DNA of 64,000 nt from Euzebya rosea (lineage in GTDB: Bacteria; Actinomycetota; Nitriliruptoria; Euzebyales; Euzebyaceae): NCBI RefSeq assembly GCF_003073135.1, contig NZ_PGDQ01000016.1, forward strand, positions 62,001 to 126,000. Reading direction: 5' to 3'. Shown here one piece after another: positions 25,701 to 35,569 of the stretch. A program made the position numbers and the translations under genes. The notes under the pieces are model-generated. The model saw nothing but the letters and a program-made list of their open reading frames with translations, searched no databases and was not told the origin of the DNA. How positions within the stretch are numbered: position 1 is the first letter of the stretch; each line of letters starts with the position of its first letter.

Positions 25701-27188
25701 ATGGCGATGCTCACCTTCAGTAACATCCGCCTCGCCCGCCTGCTCCTCGTCCTGCTCGTCACCAGCGTGCTCGGGACCCTCCCCACCTCGGCCCACGCCG
25801 AGGACCTGCCCGCGCTGCCCAGCGCGGAGGAGACCGTGGCGTGGGAAGCGGAGGGCACGACCGCGACCCTCGGTCACGTCGCCGAAGCCGTCAGGGCGGA
25901 CCGGATGCACGAACGGGGCCTGACCGGTGCGGGGATCGGCGTCGCGCTGATCGACACCGGCGTGGCGCCGGTCGTCGGCCTTGCCGACGTGGTGCACGGC
26001 CCCGACATCTCGCTGGACTCCCAGGCCGAGCAGGCCCAGCACTACGACGTGTACGGCCACGGCACCCACCTGGCGGGCATCATCACGTCCGACCGCGAGG
26101 ACGCACCCGGCCTCGCCCCCGGCGCCACGCTCGTCTCGGTGAAGGTCGGCGCATACAACGGCGCGGTCGACGTGTCGCAGGTCATCGCCGGCATCGACTG
26201 GGTGGTGCAGCACAGGGAGGAGCACAACATCCGCGTCCTCGTGCTGGCCTACGGCACGGACTCGACGCAGGACCCCGCGATCGACCCGTTGTCCCACGCC
26301 GTGGAGACCGCGTGGCACAACGGCATCACGGTCGTCACGGCAGCCGGCAACGACGGACAGCTCCGTGACTCCTTGGTGAACCCCGCGACCAACCCGTGGG
26401 TCATCGCCGTCGGTGCGGTGGACACCCAGGGCACGCGACGTGTCTCCGACGACACGATCGCCACCTTCTCCTCCCCCGGGACCGCCACCCGCCGTCCCGA
26501 CGTGCTGGCGCCGGGCGTCGGAATGGTCTCGGCCCGCGTCCCCGGCGGATACCTGGACACCGCGTTCCCGCAGGCCCAGCGACCGGGTGACCTGTTTCGC
26601 GGCAACGGCACCTCGCAGGCGGCCGCCGTCGTCGGCGCCGGCGTGGCGCTCCTGCTGGAGGACGACCCGACGTTGACCCCCGACGACATCAAGGCGCGGA
26701 TCATCGCCGGCAGCAAGCCCCTGCGCCAGGAGGGGTACGAGGAGACCTGGCAGATGATGAACCTCACCCAGATCCGTACGTCGGATGCCACGGGCGACCA
26801 GGCCCATCAGGTGAGCACGGGCGTCGGCTCCCTGGAGGCTGCCCGCGGGTCCTACCACCTGACGGGCGACACCCCACTGGTGGGCGAGCAGGACATCTTC
26901 GGGATGCCGTTCGACAGCGCGACGTGGGCTGCGGGGGCCACCGCGATGGCCTCGTGGGACGGCGGGACATGGAACGGCACCGAGTGGACCGGCTGGGGCT
27001 GGGACGGCTGGGGCTGGGACACCGTGGAGTGGACCGGCACGACGTGGGACGGCTGGGGCTGGGACGGCTGGGGCTGGGACGGCTGGGGCTGGGACGGCTG
27101 GGGCTGGGACGGCTGGGGCTGGGACGGCTGGGGTTGGGACGGCTGGGGCTGGGACGGTTGGGGCTGGGACGGCACCCAATGGGACTGA
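25701..27188 (+). CDS. Secreted subtilisin-like S8 protease with C-terminal WGWDG repeats
   Basis: This 495-residue paralogue of the protease at 21643-23127 keeps the same order: signal peptide (ARLLLVLLVTSVLGTLPTSAHA), short pro-region, subtilase domain and Trp-rich tail. The triad is Asp85 (ALIDTGV), His123 (GHGTHLAG) and Ser305 (GNGTSQAAA); the oxyanion Asn is in AAGNDGQ. The block GVGSLEAARGS precedes the tail as in the first copy. The tail has ten WGWD units, eight in one perfect array; Asp replaces the His of copy 1. Start at 25701 or 25707. It is followed after 100 bases by its own GGDEF-EAL partner, which has a separate promoter candidate. Confidence 0.92.
   Translation: MAMLTFSNIRLARLLLVLLVTSVLGTLPTSAHAEDLPALPSAEETVAWEAEGTTATLGHVAEAVRADRMHERGLTGAGIGVALIDTGVAPVVGLADVVHGPDISLDSQAEQAQHYDVYGHGTHLAGIITSDREDAPGLAPGATLVSVKVGAYNGAVDVSQVIAGIDWVVQHREEHNIRVLVLAYGTDSTQDPAIDPLSHAVETAWHNGITVVTAAGNDGQLRDSLVNPATNPWVIAVGAVDTQGTRRVSDDTIATFSSPGTATRRPDVLAPGVGMVSARVPGGYLDTAFPQAQRPGDLFRGNGTSQAAAVVGAGVALLLEDDPTLTPDDIKARIIAGSKPLRQEGYEETWQMMNLTQIRTSDATGDQAHQVSTGVGSLEAARGSYHLTGDTPLVGEQDIFGMPFDSATWAAGATAMASWDGGTWNGTEWTGWGWDGWGWDTVEWTGTTWDGWGWDGWGWDGWGWDGWGWDGWGWDGWGWDGWGWDGWGWDGTQWD
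27051..27170 (+). repeat. In-frame 15-bp array, eight W-G-W-D units
   Basis: Eight consecutive 15-bp units (GGC TGG GGC TGG GAC) encode GWGWD; only two units differ and both changes are synonymous (GGC to GGT). Two further units lie just upstream, separated by TVEWTGTTWD. Near-identity suggests recent expansion by slippage or unequal crossing-over. Confidence 0.95.
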
Positions 27189-27217
27189 GTCGCTGATCGT
27201 CCTCACCGACGGTTCGC

Positions 27218-27244
27218 TCAACTCACTCGGAGCTTCGCCGATCG
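27218..27244 (+). promoter_or_regulatory. Candidate FliA/WhiG-type promoter of GGDEF-EAL protein 2
   Basis: TCAA (27218-27221, within GCTCAAC), a 15-base spacer and GCCGATCG (27237-27244): the closest match in the window to TAAA-N15/16-GCCGATAA. The leader of about 40 bases can fold (CGATC-GAGAG against CTCTC-GATCG, 27240-27281) just before the ATG. Confidence 0.6.
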
Positions 27245-27288
27245 AGAGGGGGACGGGGGTCAACCCTTCTCTCGGATCGAAACGCACC

Positions 27289-29793
27289 ATGCCGCAGGTC
27301 ACCACATCCAACGGACCGCCCCTCGGGGCGGTTCGTCGCGTGTGGTTGCTCACCGCCCTCGTCGCCCTTGTCAGCGCGGCGGGCACGCTCCTGCTGCCGA
27401 CCCCCCAGGTCGCCACCAGCGACCTGGTACGGGCGACGATGCTGATGGCGCTGGTCGCCGTCACGGAACGGTGGTCGATACGGGCACGACTCGGCCAGGT
27501 CTCCCACCGGTTGACGCTGTCGGAGGTCCCGTTGGTCCTCGGCGCCTTCTTCGTGGCCCCGATGCTGCTGGTCGGCGCGCGCCTCCTCGGCGGCTTCATC
27601 GGCCTCCAGGTGCTCAGGCGGCAGGAGCCGTACAAGACGGCGTACAACGTGGCGTACCTGTGGATCGAGACGCTCGTGGTCCTCGTGGTCGTCGACCTGC
27701 TCGACCCCACGTCCCTCGTCGGCGGTCCGCGGGGATCGCTGGCCATCCTGGCGATCGCCCTGTCGGTGGCCACGACCGGGGCGGTCGCGAAGGTCGGCGC
27801 CATCTCCGCCATGCAGGGACGCCTCGCCCGTGGCCTGGCCCTCCCGGGACTTCGCGACGGCATCGGCCCGTCGTTGGCCACCGCCGCGGCAACCACCATC
27901 GGGGTCGTGCTGTTCCGGACCGAGCCGACGCTGCTGTGGGCCCCGGCCGTCGTCCTCGGGGTCCTGCTGCTGGCCTACCGCTCGCACGTCAGGCTCGTCG
28001 AGGCCCAGGACCTGCAGTCCAGCCTCATCGCCATCACGCAGGGCATCACCGGGGAGGCCACACCCGACGAGACCGCCATGCTCATGGCGACCGCAACCCG
28101 GCGCATCCTCGACGCACCGATCGCCGCCATCAGCCTGGCGGACCCCGAGACGGGCAGGCGCACCTGGTACGGCGCCGACGCCGACAGCTGGACGAAGCTG
28201 GAGGAGGCCCGCCTCGCCGCAACCCGCACGCAGGAAACGGCCGCCCGCCATGCGCCCGGCGGCACGATCGCCGCCCCGGTGGACGCCGCGACCGACTCCT
28301 GGCTGGTTGTCGGCTACAGCCGCACGTCGGCCACGGGCGAAGCGGACCGCCAGACCGTCGGCATGCTCGCCAACCACGCCGCCGTGGCGCTGGCCAACGC
28401 CCACCGCGGGGCAGCCCTGCGAGCGCAGGCCGAGCAAGCAACCTTCGAGGCCACCCACGATCCGCTGACGGGGCTGGCGAACCGGGCAGCCCTGCTCGTC
28501 GCCATCGACACCGCCCTTGCCGAGGACACCGCGTTCGCCGTCCTCCTCATCGACCTCGACAACTTCAAGGAGATCAACGACGCCCTCGGCCACGCCGCCG
28601 GGGACACCGCCCTGGAAGCCATCGGGCAGCGCATGACGTCCTTCGTCGACGAGGCCCGACTGGTCTGCCGTCTCGGCGGCGACGAGTTCGCGGTCGTCCT
28701 CGACGGCGGTGAGGTGAGCGCCCGAGACCTGGCCGGCCGCATCCGCGACGCGATCGGCGAGCCGGTGCAGCTGGGCTCCTACACCCTGCAGGTCGGCTGC
28801 AGCGTCGGCATCTCCACCTATCCGCACCTCGGCCGTGACGCCGACGAGCTGATGACCCATGCCGACCTCGCCATGTACGAGGCGAAGGCACGTGGCGGAG
28901 GGGTCGCGACGTTCGGTGCCGCAGCCGGTGGCCGCGCGATGCGTCAGCTCGCCATCAGCTCCGGCTTCAGGTCCGCCCTGGGCAACGGCGACATCAACCT
29001 GGTCTTCCAGCCGCTCGTCGACCTCCAGACCACCCGCGTGGTCAGCATGGAGGCGCTGTCCCGGTGGACCCACCCGACCCTCGGACCGGTCAACCCCGAG
29101 GAGTTCGTCCGCGTGGCCGAGCAGTCCGGCCTGATCACCGACCTGACCCATCGTGTGCTCGACTCCGCCCTGTCGTGGCACCGCCGGTGGCTCGACGAGG
29201 GCGAGGACCTGCCCGTCTCGGTGAACGTCAGCGCGACGTCACTGCTGGACACCGGCCTGCCCCGCCTCGTCGCCACCACGCTGGACGCCCACGGCGTGCG
29301 TGCCGACCGGCTGACCCTCGAGCTGACCGAGTCCAGCGTGATCGGGGACCCCCAGCGCACGCTGGAGGTCCTGGCCCGCCTGCAGCGGCTGGGCGTGCGC
29401 ACCGCGATCGACGACTTCGGGACCGGGTACTCCTCCCTGGCCTACCTGGCGCAGCTGCCCGTGGACGAGGTCAAGATCGACAAGTCCTTCGTCCTCCCCA
29501 TGCTGGACGGGACCGGATCGTTGCCGCTGGTCGCCGGGATCATCCGCCTGTGCACCGAGATGGGCTTCGACATCGTCGCGGAGGGCATCGAGACCGACGA
29601 GATCCAGACGACCCTTCGCGACATGGGCTGCACCCGAGGACAGGGGTTCGGCATCGCCCGACCGATGGACCCCGACTCGGTCGTCCAGTGGGTGCGGCGG
29701 CACCACGGCCCCCGCACCCTCCACGTCGTCACGGACCCCGCTCGGCGAGGTCCGGACGTCAGCGGCTCCTGGCGGCCTGCTGCAGGGCGTTGA
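27289..29793 (+). CDS. Membrane GGDEF-EAL protein 2 (c-di-GMP turnover)
   Basis: This 834-residue paralogue of the protein at 23124-25571 is collinear with it: the GGDEF motif falls at 463-467 and EAL at 588-590 in both. The N-terminal domain has the same signature ([20 protein letters not shown] and [12 protein letters not shown]). A GAF-like region, intact RLGGDEF, and [35 protein letters not shown] and AEGIET follow, so both catalytic domains look competent. Its last 35 bases overlap the convergent acs gene. Together with the protease it forms the second copy of the duplicated pair. Confidence 0.93.
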   Translation: MPQVTTSNGPPLGAVRRVWLLTALVALVSAAGTLLLPTPQVATSDLVRATMLMALVAVTERWSIRARLGQVSHRLTLSEVPLVLGAFFVAPMLLVGARLLGGFIGLQVLRRQEPYKTAYNVAYLWIETLVVLVVVDLLDPTSLVGGPRGSLAILAIALSVATTGAVAKVGAISAMQGRLARGLALPGLRDGIGPSLATAAATTIGVVLFRTEPTLLWAPAVVLGVLLLAYRSHVRLVEAQDLQSSLIAITQGITGEATPDETAMLMATATRRILDAPIAAISLADPETGRRTWYGADADSWTKLEEARLAATRTQETAARHAPGGTIAAPVDAATDSWLVVGYSRTSATGEADRQTVGMLANHAAVALANAHRGAALRAQAEQATFEATHDPLTGLANRAALLVAIDTALAEDTAFAVLLIDLDNFKEINDALGHAAGDTALEAIGQRMTSFVDEARLVCRLGGDEFAVVLDGGEVSARDLAGRIRDAIGEPVQLGSYTLQVGCSVGISTYPHLGRDADELMTHADLAMYEAKARGGGVATFGAAAGGRAMRQLAISSGFRSALGNGDINLVFQPLVDLQTTRVVSMEALSRWTHPTLGPVNPEEFVRVAEQSGLITDLTHRVLDSALSWHRRWLDEGEDLPVSVNVSATSLLDTGLPRLVATTLDAHGVRADRLTLELTESSVIGDPQRTLEVLARLQRLGVRTAIDDFGTGYSSLAYLAQLPVDEVKIDKSFVLPMLDGTGSLPLVAGIIRLCTEMGFDIVAEGIETDEIQTTLRDMGCTRGQGFGIARPMDPDSVVQWVRRHHGPRTLHVVTDPARRGPDVSGSWRPAAGR

Positions 29794-31714
29794 CGATGTC
29801 GGGGTTGGCGAGGGTGGTGGCGTCGCCGAGGTCGGTGCCCTCGGAGATCTGCTTGAGGAGGCGTCGCATGATCTTGCCGGATCGGGTCTTGGGCAGGTCC
29901 GGGGTGAAGTAGATCTCCGCAGGTCGCGCGATCTTGCCGATGACCTCGGCCACGTGCGCCTTCAGCTCGGCCTCGAGGTCCTCGGAGGGTTCGTGGGTGC
30001 CGCGGAGCGTGACGAACGCGCTGATGGCCTGGCCGGTCAGGTCGTCGGCCCGGCCGACGACGGCGGCCTCTGCCACGGACGGATGGTCGACCAGCGCGGA
30101 CTCGACCTCGGTCGTGGACAGCCGGTGGCCGGAGATGTTCATCACGTCGTCGACGCGGCCGAGCAGCCAGATGTTGCCGTCCTCGTCCTTCTTGGCGCCG
30201 TCGCCGGCGAAGTAGGTGTCGGGCCCGAACCGTGACCAGTAGGTGTCGCGGTAGCGCTGGTCGTCACCCCAGATGGTCCGAAGCATCGAGGGCCAAGGCT
30301 TGGCGATGACGAGGTAGCCGCCCTCGCCGTTGCCGACCTCCGTGCCGTCGATGTCGACGACCCGGGCGTCGATGCCGGGGAAGGCGGTCATGGCCGATCC
30401 GGGCCTGGCGTGGGTGATGCCGGGCAGCGGCGTGATCATGTGGCCACCCGTTTCGGTCTGCCACCAGGTGTCCACGATCGGCGCCTGCTCGCCGCCGATG
30501 TGGCGGTGGTACCACATCCATGCCTCGGGGTTGATCGGCTCGCCCACGGTGCCAAGCACCCGCAGGGAGCTCAGGTCGTGGCGCTCTGGATACTCCGTGC
30601 CCCACTTCATGAACGCCCGGATGGCGGTCGGTGCCGTGTAGAGGATCGACACGTCGTAGCGGTCGACGATCTCCCAGAACCGGTCCTTGTCGGGGAAGTC
30701 GGGCGTGCCCTCGTACATCACCGACGTCGCCCCGTTGGCCAGCGGTGCGTACACGATGTAGCTGTGCCCGGTGACCCAGCCGATGTCGGCGGCGCACCAG
30801 TAGACGTCGGTGTCGGGCTTGAGGTCGAACGTCAGCCGATGGGTGGCGGTGGTCTGGGTCAGGTAGCCGCCGGTGGTGTGCACGATCCCCTTCGGCTTCC
30901 CGGTCGTGCCGGAGGTGTAGAGGATGTACAGGACGTCCTCGGCGTCCATCGGTTCGGCCGGGCAGTCCGCCGACATGCCCTCCATCTCGTCGTGCCACCA
31001 CACGTCACGGCCATCGACCATGTCCACGTCGGTGCCGGTCCGGTTGACCACGATGACCGTCTCCACCCGGTCGGACTCGGCCCGCTCGATGCCGGCGTCC
31101 ACCGCCTCCTTCAGCCCGATGGTGTTGCCCCGCCGGTTGGCCCCGTCGGCGGTGATGACCAGCCGGGCATCGGCGTCGTCGATCCGGTCGGCCAGCGCCT
31201 GGGAGGAGAACCCGGCGAAGACGACCGAGTGGATCGCACCGATCCGGGCGCACGCGAGCATCGCCACGGGAAGCTCGGGGATCATCGGCAGGTAGATCGC
31301 CACCCGGTCGCCCTTGCCGACCCCCTTCGCCTTCAGCACGTTGGCGAACCGGCACACGTCCTCGTGCAGCTCCGCGTAGGTGATCGTGCGACGTTCGTCG
31401 ACCGGTTCGCCCTCCCAGTGGTAGGCGACCCGGTCACCCCGACCTGCCTCGATGTGCCGGTCCAGGCAGTTGTCGGCGATGTTGAGCGTGCCGCCCACGA
31501 ACCACTTGGCGTGCGGCGGGTCCCACTCCAGCACCCGCTCCCACGGCGTGGACCACCGCAGCTGCTCGGCCTGCGAGGCCCACCATCCCTCCGGATCCTT
31601 CGCGGCCTGCTCGTACACCCCGGCGTCGGAGACGTTGGCCTGCGCGACGAACGCCTCCGGTGGCGGGAAGGCACGGCCTTCGTGGTACAGGTTCTCGAGG
31701 CTGGACTCGCTCAT
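29759..31714 (-). CDS. acs: Acetyl-CoA synthetase
   Basis: AMP-forming acetate:CoA ligase, making acetyl-CoA from acetate, ATP and CoA. The 651-residue protein has the adenylate-forming motif [21 protein letters not shown] typical of the acetate-specific group, [13 protein letters not shown], and the regulatory, acetylatable Lys614 in [11 protein letters not shown]. Length and motifs are normal. It is monocistronic, convergent with GGDEF-EAL protein 2 and overlapping it by 35 bases. With MutA/MeaB and the TCA genes it indicates growth on short-chain acids. Confidence 0.96.
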   Translation of the reverse strand: MSESSLENLYHEGRAFPPPEAFVAQANVSDAGVYEQAAKDPEGWWASQAEQLRWSTPWERVLEWDPPHAKWFVGGTLNIADNCLDRHIEAGRGDRVAYHWEGEPVDERRTITYAELHEDVCRFANVLKAKGVGKGDRVAIYLPMIPELPVAMLACARIGAIHSVVFAGFSSQALADRIDDADARLVITADGANRRGNTIGLKEAVDAGIERAESDRVETVIVVNRTGTDVDMVDGRDVWWHDEMEGMSADCPAEPMDAEDVLYILYTSGTTGKPKGIVHTTGGYLTQTTATHRLTFDLKPDTDVYWCAADIGWVTGHSYIVYAPLANGATSVMYEGTPDFPDKDRFWEIVDRYDVSILYTAPTAIRAFMKWGTEYPERHDLSSLRVLGTVGEPINPEAWMWYHRHIGGEQAPIVDTWWQTETGGHMITPLPGITHARPGSAMTAFPGIDARVVDIDGTEVGNGEGGYLVIAKPWPSMLRTIWGDDQRYRDTYWSRFGPDTYFAGDGAKKDEDGNIWLLGRVDDVMNISGHRLSTTEVESALVDHPSVAEAAVVGRADDLTGQAISAFVTLRGTHEPSEDLEAELKAHVAEVIGKIARPAEIYFTPDLPKTRSGKIMRRLLKQISEGTDLGDATTLANPDIVNALQQAARSR

Positions 31715-31815
31715 CGCTCAATGCCCTTCTGTCGGCTCGGCGCAGTGGAAACGGCGTACCGGCAGGTCTAGCGCCAACAGGGTGTCCCTGTCGAGCCATC
31801 GGGGCCACCGAGCGG

Positions 31816-32097
31816 TCAGTCCCCACCATCCTCGGCCATCAGGCCCTCGAGGTCGTCGTGGGCCGAGGGCCGGTCGAACATGGAGACGTCGATGTCCTCG
31901 CGTGGGGTGCGGGCGAGGGCCTGCACCTCGTCGGGATCGATCCCCTCGTCGGCGAGGGCCCGCAGGTCCTCCTCGTCGAGGTCGATCTCGGCGGTGGCCG
32001 CGATGGCACGTCGACGGACCCCGTCGACCCGTCCCGGACCGCCGCTGCGCACCCGGCCGGTCGGTCGTGCCGGTGCGTTCCTGCGCTCTCTGGCCAT
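31816..32097 (-). CDS. Small acidic protein of unknown function
   Basis: I do not recognise this 93-residue protein. It has a basic, disordered N-terminus (RERRNAPARPTGRVR) and an acidic C-terminal half (AEIDLDEEDLRALADEGID), with no membrane segment or Cys. The ATG at 32097 is the natural start; the frame upstream runs antisense through the cyclase gene. It is transcribed divergently from the cyclase and lies 101 bases upstream of acs on the same strand, so it could be the first gene of a unit with acs. Confidence 0.65.
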   Translation of the reverse strand: MARERRNAPARPTGRVRSGGPGRVDGVRRRAIAATAEIDLDEEDLRALADEGIDPDEVQALARTPREDIDVSMFDRPSAHDDLEGLMAEDGGD

Positions 32098-32172
32098 GAT
32101 CGAACCCCTGGACTCGTCGGTGCGTCGGGACTGTACCGCTCGTGGCCGACCGCAGGGCACACTGGGACGGCA

Positions 32173-33243
32173 GTGACCTCCCATGCGGATCCTGACCGCG
32201 CCCGACAGATCCGACGGCTGTACCGCCTCGGGATGTCGGTGCAGTCGGCGACCGATGCCGTGGACGCCGACCGGGTCACGATGGCGCTGGTCGACCACCT
32301 GACCGGCGGGCCACGGACCTTCACCCGGGAGGAGGCAGCGGCGCGCGCGGGCCTGCCCGTGCACGTCGCCGCCACGATCGACCGGGTCGCCGGTCTCGGG
32401 GACGACACCAGGTACTCCGAGTCCGGCATCCACCACCTCGCGCTGATCGCCCGCCTGCTGCAGTTCCTGCCGGAGGAGCAGGTGATGGAGCAGGTCCGCG
32501 CCGACATCCCCATCCTCCGGGCGCTCGCCCTGCGGACCCTCGACACCGCGCGGACGGTCTTCATCGATGCAGCCCGTCGGGAACACCCCGACCCCGTCGA
32601 TGCCGGCGTCGCCCTGTCGGAGGTCGCCAAGCCGCTGCTGGACCTGTCGACGGAGCTCATCGGGGCGAGCTACCGACGGGTGATCCTCGAGCTGATGACC
32701 TCCGACATCGTCGTGGAGTCCCTGCGGTCGGAGGGGGAAACCGTGGACGTCGCCGTGGGCTTCGTGGACGTGGTCGGCTACACCTCGCTGTCGGCCCGGG
32801 TGGATCCCGGTGGCCTCGACGAGGTCCTGACCCGCTTCGAGTCCGACTGCCAAGCCGCCGTGGAGGCCCACCCCGCGGTGTCGCTGGTGAAGTTCATGGG
32901 CGACGCCGGCATGTTCGTGGCCCTCGACCCCGTTGAGATCGCGACCGCCCTCTTCGAGCTGGTGACGGCCCGGCAGGACGGTGACGAGGGGGAGTCCATA
33001 CCGACCAGCGCAGGCATGGCCCACGGCGCGGCGCTGCTGCGGGGTGGTGACTACTTCGGCCCGCCGGTCAACGAGGCGGCACGCCTGACCGACCTCGCCC
33101 GGCGCAACAGCGTGCTGGTCTCCGACCAGCTGAAGGACGAGCTGTCGGACCACTTCCACCTACGCCGGCTGGCGCCCGTCTCGCTCCACGGGATCGGACG
33201 CCGGCGGCCCTACGCCCTGCGGCGCGCTCAGGACGAGGACTGA
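32173..33243 (+). CDS. Class III adenylate/guanylate cyclase with N-terminal regulatory domain
   Basis: This 356-residue soluble cyclase has an N-terminal helical domain (1-180) resembling the autoinhibitory, pH-responsive regulatory domain of mycobacterial Rv1264-type cyclases. The C-terminal class III catalytic domain has metal-binding Asp199 (GFVDVVGYTSL) and Asp244 (KFMGDAGMFV), purine-contacting Lys240, and Asn300 and Arg304 (PVNEAARL) for transition-state stabilisation. All key residues are present, so it should be active and, with Lys before the second Asp, probably makes cAMP. GTG start at 32173. It adds a second cyclic-nucleotide system to a region rich in c-di-GMP enzymes. Its end overlaps folD by 16 bases, convergently. 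Confidence 0.9.
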   Translation: MTSHADPDRARQIRRLYRLGMSVQSATDAVDADRVTMALVDHLTGGPRTFTREEAAARAGLPVHVAATIDRVAGLGDDTRYSESGIHHLALIARLLQFLPEEQVMEQVRADIPILRALALRTLDTARTVFIDAARREHPDPVDAGVALSEVAKPLLDLSTELIGASYRRVILELMTSDIVVESLRSEGETVDVAVGFVDVVGYTSLSARVDPGGLDEVLTRFESDCQAAVEAHPAVSLVKFMGDAGMFVALDPVEIATALFELVTARQDGDEGESIPTSAGMAHGAALLRGGDYFGPPVNEAARLTDLARRNSVLVSDQLKDELSDHFHLRRLAPVSLHGIGRRRPYALRRAQDED

Positions 33244-34097
33244 CCGGACTGCGTCCGCGCGGCGCGCAGGGTGTTCTCCAGCAGCATGGCGCGGGTCATC
33301 GGGCCGACGCCGCCCGGGACGGGCGTGATCCAGCCGGCGACCTCGGCCACCGCCTCGTAGTCGACGTCCCCGACGAGCTTGCCGTCCTCGCCCCGGGTGA
33401 TGCCGACGTCGATGACGACGGCGCCCTCGCGAACCATGTCGGCGGTCAGCATGCGGGCAACCCCGACGGCCATGATGACGATGTCGGCCGCGCGGGTGTG
33501 GGCGGCCAGGTCCTTGGTGCGGGAGTGGCAGCACGTGACCGTCGCGTCGACGCCCTTGCGGCTGAGCAGCATGGCCAGCGGACGGCCGACCAGGGTCGAC
33601 CGGCCCACGATCACGACGTTGGCTCCCGACAGCGGGATGTCGTAGTGCTCGAGCAGGACCTGGCAGCCCAGCGGTGTCGCCGGGACGTACGTGGGCACCC
33701 CCCGCATGAGCTGTCCCTGGCTGTGCGGGTGCAGGCCGTCGACGTCCTTCTCCGGCGCGATGCGGTCCTGCGCGGCGACCTCGTCGAGGTGGTCGGGCAG
33801 GGGCATCTGCACGATGATCCCGTGGACCGCGGGGTCCTCGTTGAGCCGGTCGATCTCGGCGTGCAGCGCCTCCTGGCCGACGTCGGCGGGAAGTCGGGCA
33901 CCCAGCGAGCGCATGCCCACGGCGGCGCAGTCCTTCTCCTTCATCCCGACGTAGACGTGGCTGGCCGGATCGTCACCCACGAGGACGGCGGCAAGGCCAG
34001 GCTGCACCCCCGCAGCGGTCAGGTCCGCCACCTCGGTGGCGATGCGGTCGCGTTGGGCTGCGGCGACGGCCTTGCCGTCGATTATCTGGGCGCTCAT
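33228..34097 (-). CDS. folD: Bifunctional methylenetetrahydrofolate dehydrogenase/cyclohydrolase
   Basis: FolD interconverts 5,10-methylene-, methenyl- and 10-formyl-tetrahydrofolate with NADP, supplying formyl groups for PurN and PurH, both encoded further along the window. The 289-residue protein has the catalytic Lys region YVGMKEKD, the QMPLPDHL segment, the nucleotide-binding GRSTLVGRPLAMLL and the C-terminal PGGVGPMTRAMLLENT signature. The ATG at 34097 begins at MSAQIIDGK, the normal family start. Confidence 0.96.
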   Translation of the reverse strand: MSAQIIDGKAVAAAQRDRIATEVADLTAAGVQPGLAAVLVGDDPASHVYVGMKEKDCAAVGMRSLGARLPADVGQEALHAEIDRLNEDPAVHGIIVQMPLPDHLDEVAAQDRIAPEKDVDGLHPHSQGQLMRGVPTYVPATPLGCQVLLEHYDIPLSGANVVIVGRSTLVGRPLAMLLSRKGVDATVTCCHSRTKDLAAHTRAADIVIMAVGVARMLTADMVREGAVVIDVGITRGEDGKLVGDVDYEAVAEVAGWITPVPGGVGPMTRAMLLENTLRAARTQSGQSSS

Positions 34098-34130
34098 GTC
34101 GCCGCATGATGGCACGCCTGGTCCCGAGGA

Positions 34131-35498
34131 TCAGCGTCGACCGCCGCTGACCATCACCCGCGGCACGGCGCCGACGAGCCGCACGGGCAGCCAGAGGGCC
34201 CATGCGAGCGCCCAGCCGAACCGTCCCGTGGTTCGGGCGTGTGCGGCCGCGACCATGATCAACGGCAGGGCCACGAGCGCCACGACGAGCGGCACCCAGC
34301 GCGGCAGGGTGCCCGCGATGGCGACCGCCACGACGCCGCCCCCGAGCACCAGCAGCCCCGCGACGGTGTCGGCCAGCCAGCGACCGCGATCGTCGCCGGC
34401 GTCGTCGAGGCCGGCGAGCAGGTCCCCCCAGGCCCACGGCGGGGCGAACAGCCCGAGCGCGGCCCGCCCGGTCACCGCGTGCACGACCAGGTGGAGCACG
34501 GCCGCCAGGGCGGCGACACCAAGGGTCGCCGACGCCGCGCCGTCGCCACCCAGCGCCCACGCCGCCGCGGGCCCGACCAGCACGGTCGCCAGCGCCGCCA
34601 GGGGCCAGCCCAGCCGGTGGTCGTCGTCCTCGACCGCGAGGTCTGTCGGGTCACCGACGTTCGCCAACGGGAGGAGGAGGGTCGACTGGCGGGGGTCGTC
34701 GCGAACGCCGTCGGCTTCCGCGCCGAGCTGGATGCGGGAGCGCGGGTCGACCACCGCGGCGCAGGTTCCCGGTCGTCGCGCCGGATCCGCCGCCACGCCG
34801 GCCAGCAACCCGCCGGGGAGGTCGTGGCCCGCGGGGTCCTCGCGGACCGCAGCCAGCAGCTCGGTCAGCGCGTGGGCCCGCAGCCCCGTCAGGAGGGCGA
34901 TCCCGGTTGCCGCAAGGGAGTGGACGTCGGCCAGCGGCCCGAACCGCCCGGTGAGCACCTCGGGCGCCAGGTAGGCGGGCGTGCCCACCCTGGTCAGGTC
35001 GGTCGTGTCGAGCCCACGCATGGTCGAGGGGTCGACCAGGACGAGCCCGTCGTGGGTGGCGATCAGGTTGCCCGGCTTGACGTCGCGGTGGACCAGGGGG
35101 ACCCCGTCGGACCACGCGCCGGCATGCAGCAGGTCCAGCGCCTCCGCAACCCCCGCCAGCGCCTCCAGGGCGTCTGGGCGGGGGCCGACCGTCGCCAGGG
35201 AGTCACCGGTCACGAGGTCCATCTCCACGAACCCCCAGCCGGCGAGGTCACCGGCGGTGAACCGGCCGCCCCGCGTCACGCGGACCAGCGCTGGATGGTC
35301 GATGCGGACCAGCCAGCGGCCACGGCGACGCACGTCCTCGGATCCCGCCAGCACCTCGGGGCGGATCACCTTGAGCGCGCACGGGGTGCCGTCCGGCCGT
35401 TCGGCCTCCCAGACCTCGCCCTCACCCCCGCGGCCGAGCGGGGCGACGAGCCGGCGGCCGGCGACCACTGCTCCACCACGCATCGACGCGACGTCCAT
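34131..35498 (-). CDS. Membrane-anchored Ser/Thr protein kinase with atypical DFG
   Basis: This 455-residue protein has an N-terminal eukaryotic-type kinase domain (about 10-255) followed by a C-terminal membrane region of four or five helices (about 290-445). The kinase has a Gly loop (GRGGEGEVW), Lys43 (CALKVI), the catalytic loop VHRDVKPGN with Asp139, and APE (LAPEVLTG). The magnesium-binding DFG is replaced by DPS at 156-158: the Asp is kept but the Phe-Gly is lost. Activity is likely but not certain. The domain order, with a multi-helix C-terminus instead of a single helix and PASTA domains, separates it from PknB-type kinases. It lies upstream of folD on the same strand, 33 bases away. 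Confidence 0.87.
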   Translation of the reverse strand: MDVASMRGGAVVAGRRLVAPLGRGGEGEVWEAERPDGTPCALKVIRPEVLAGSEDVRRRGRWLVRIDHPALVRVTRGGRFTAGDLAGWGFVEMDLVTGDSLATVGPRPDALEALAGVAEALDLLHAGAWSDGVPLVHRDVKPGNLIATHDGLVLVDPSTMRGLDTTDLTRVGTPAYLAPEVLTGRFGPLADVHSLAATGIALLTGLRAHALTELLAAVREDPAGHDLPGGLLAGVAADPARRPGTCAAVVDPRSRIQLGAEADGVRDDPRQSTLLLPLANVGDPTDLAVEDDDHRLGWPLAALATVLVGPAAAWALGGDGAASATLGVAALAAVLHLVVHAVTGRAALGLFAPPWAWGDLLAGLDDAGDDRGRWLADTVAGLLVLGGGVVAVAIAGTLPRWVPLVVALVALPLIMVAAAHARTTGRFGWALAWALWLPVRLVGAVPRVMVSGGRR

Positions 35499-35569
35499 TC
35501 CACCGCCACCGTAACCGTCGCCCTCCGGGCCGGCCGGGAGGGACGGGCCTCCGACGTCCTCCGCGAGGG

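Noticed and set aside
27051-27170. Regular short direct repeats resembling a CRISPR array
   Set aside because: The units are contiguous, 15 bp, without spacers, in frame inside a protease gene and vary only synonymously; no cas genes are near.
26852-27175. Minus-strand frame rich in PSQPQ repeats opposite the WGWDG array
   Set aside because: It is the reverse complement of a 15-bp array, which opens several frames by periodicity. Unit differences are synonymous only in the plus-strand WGWDG frame.
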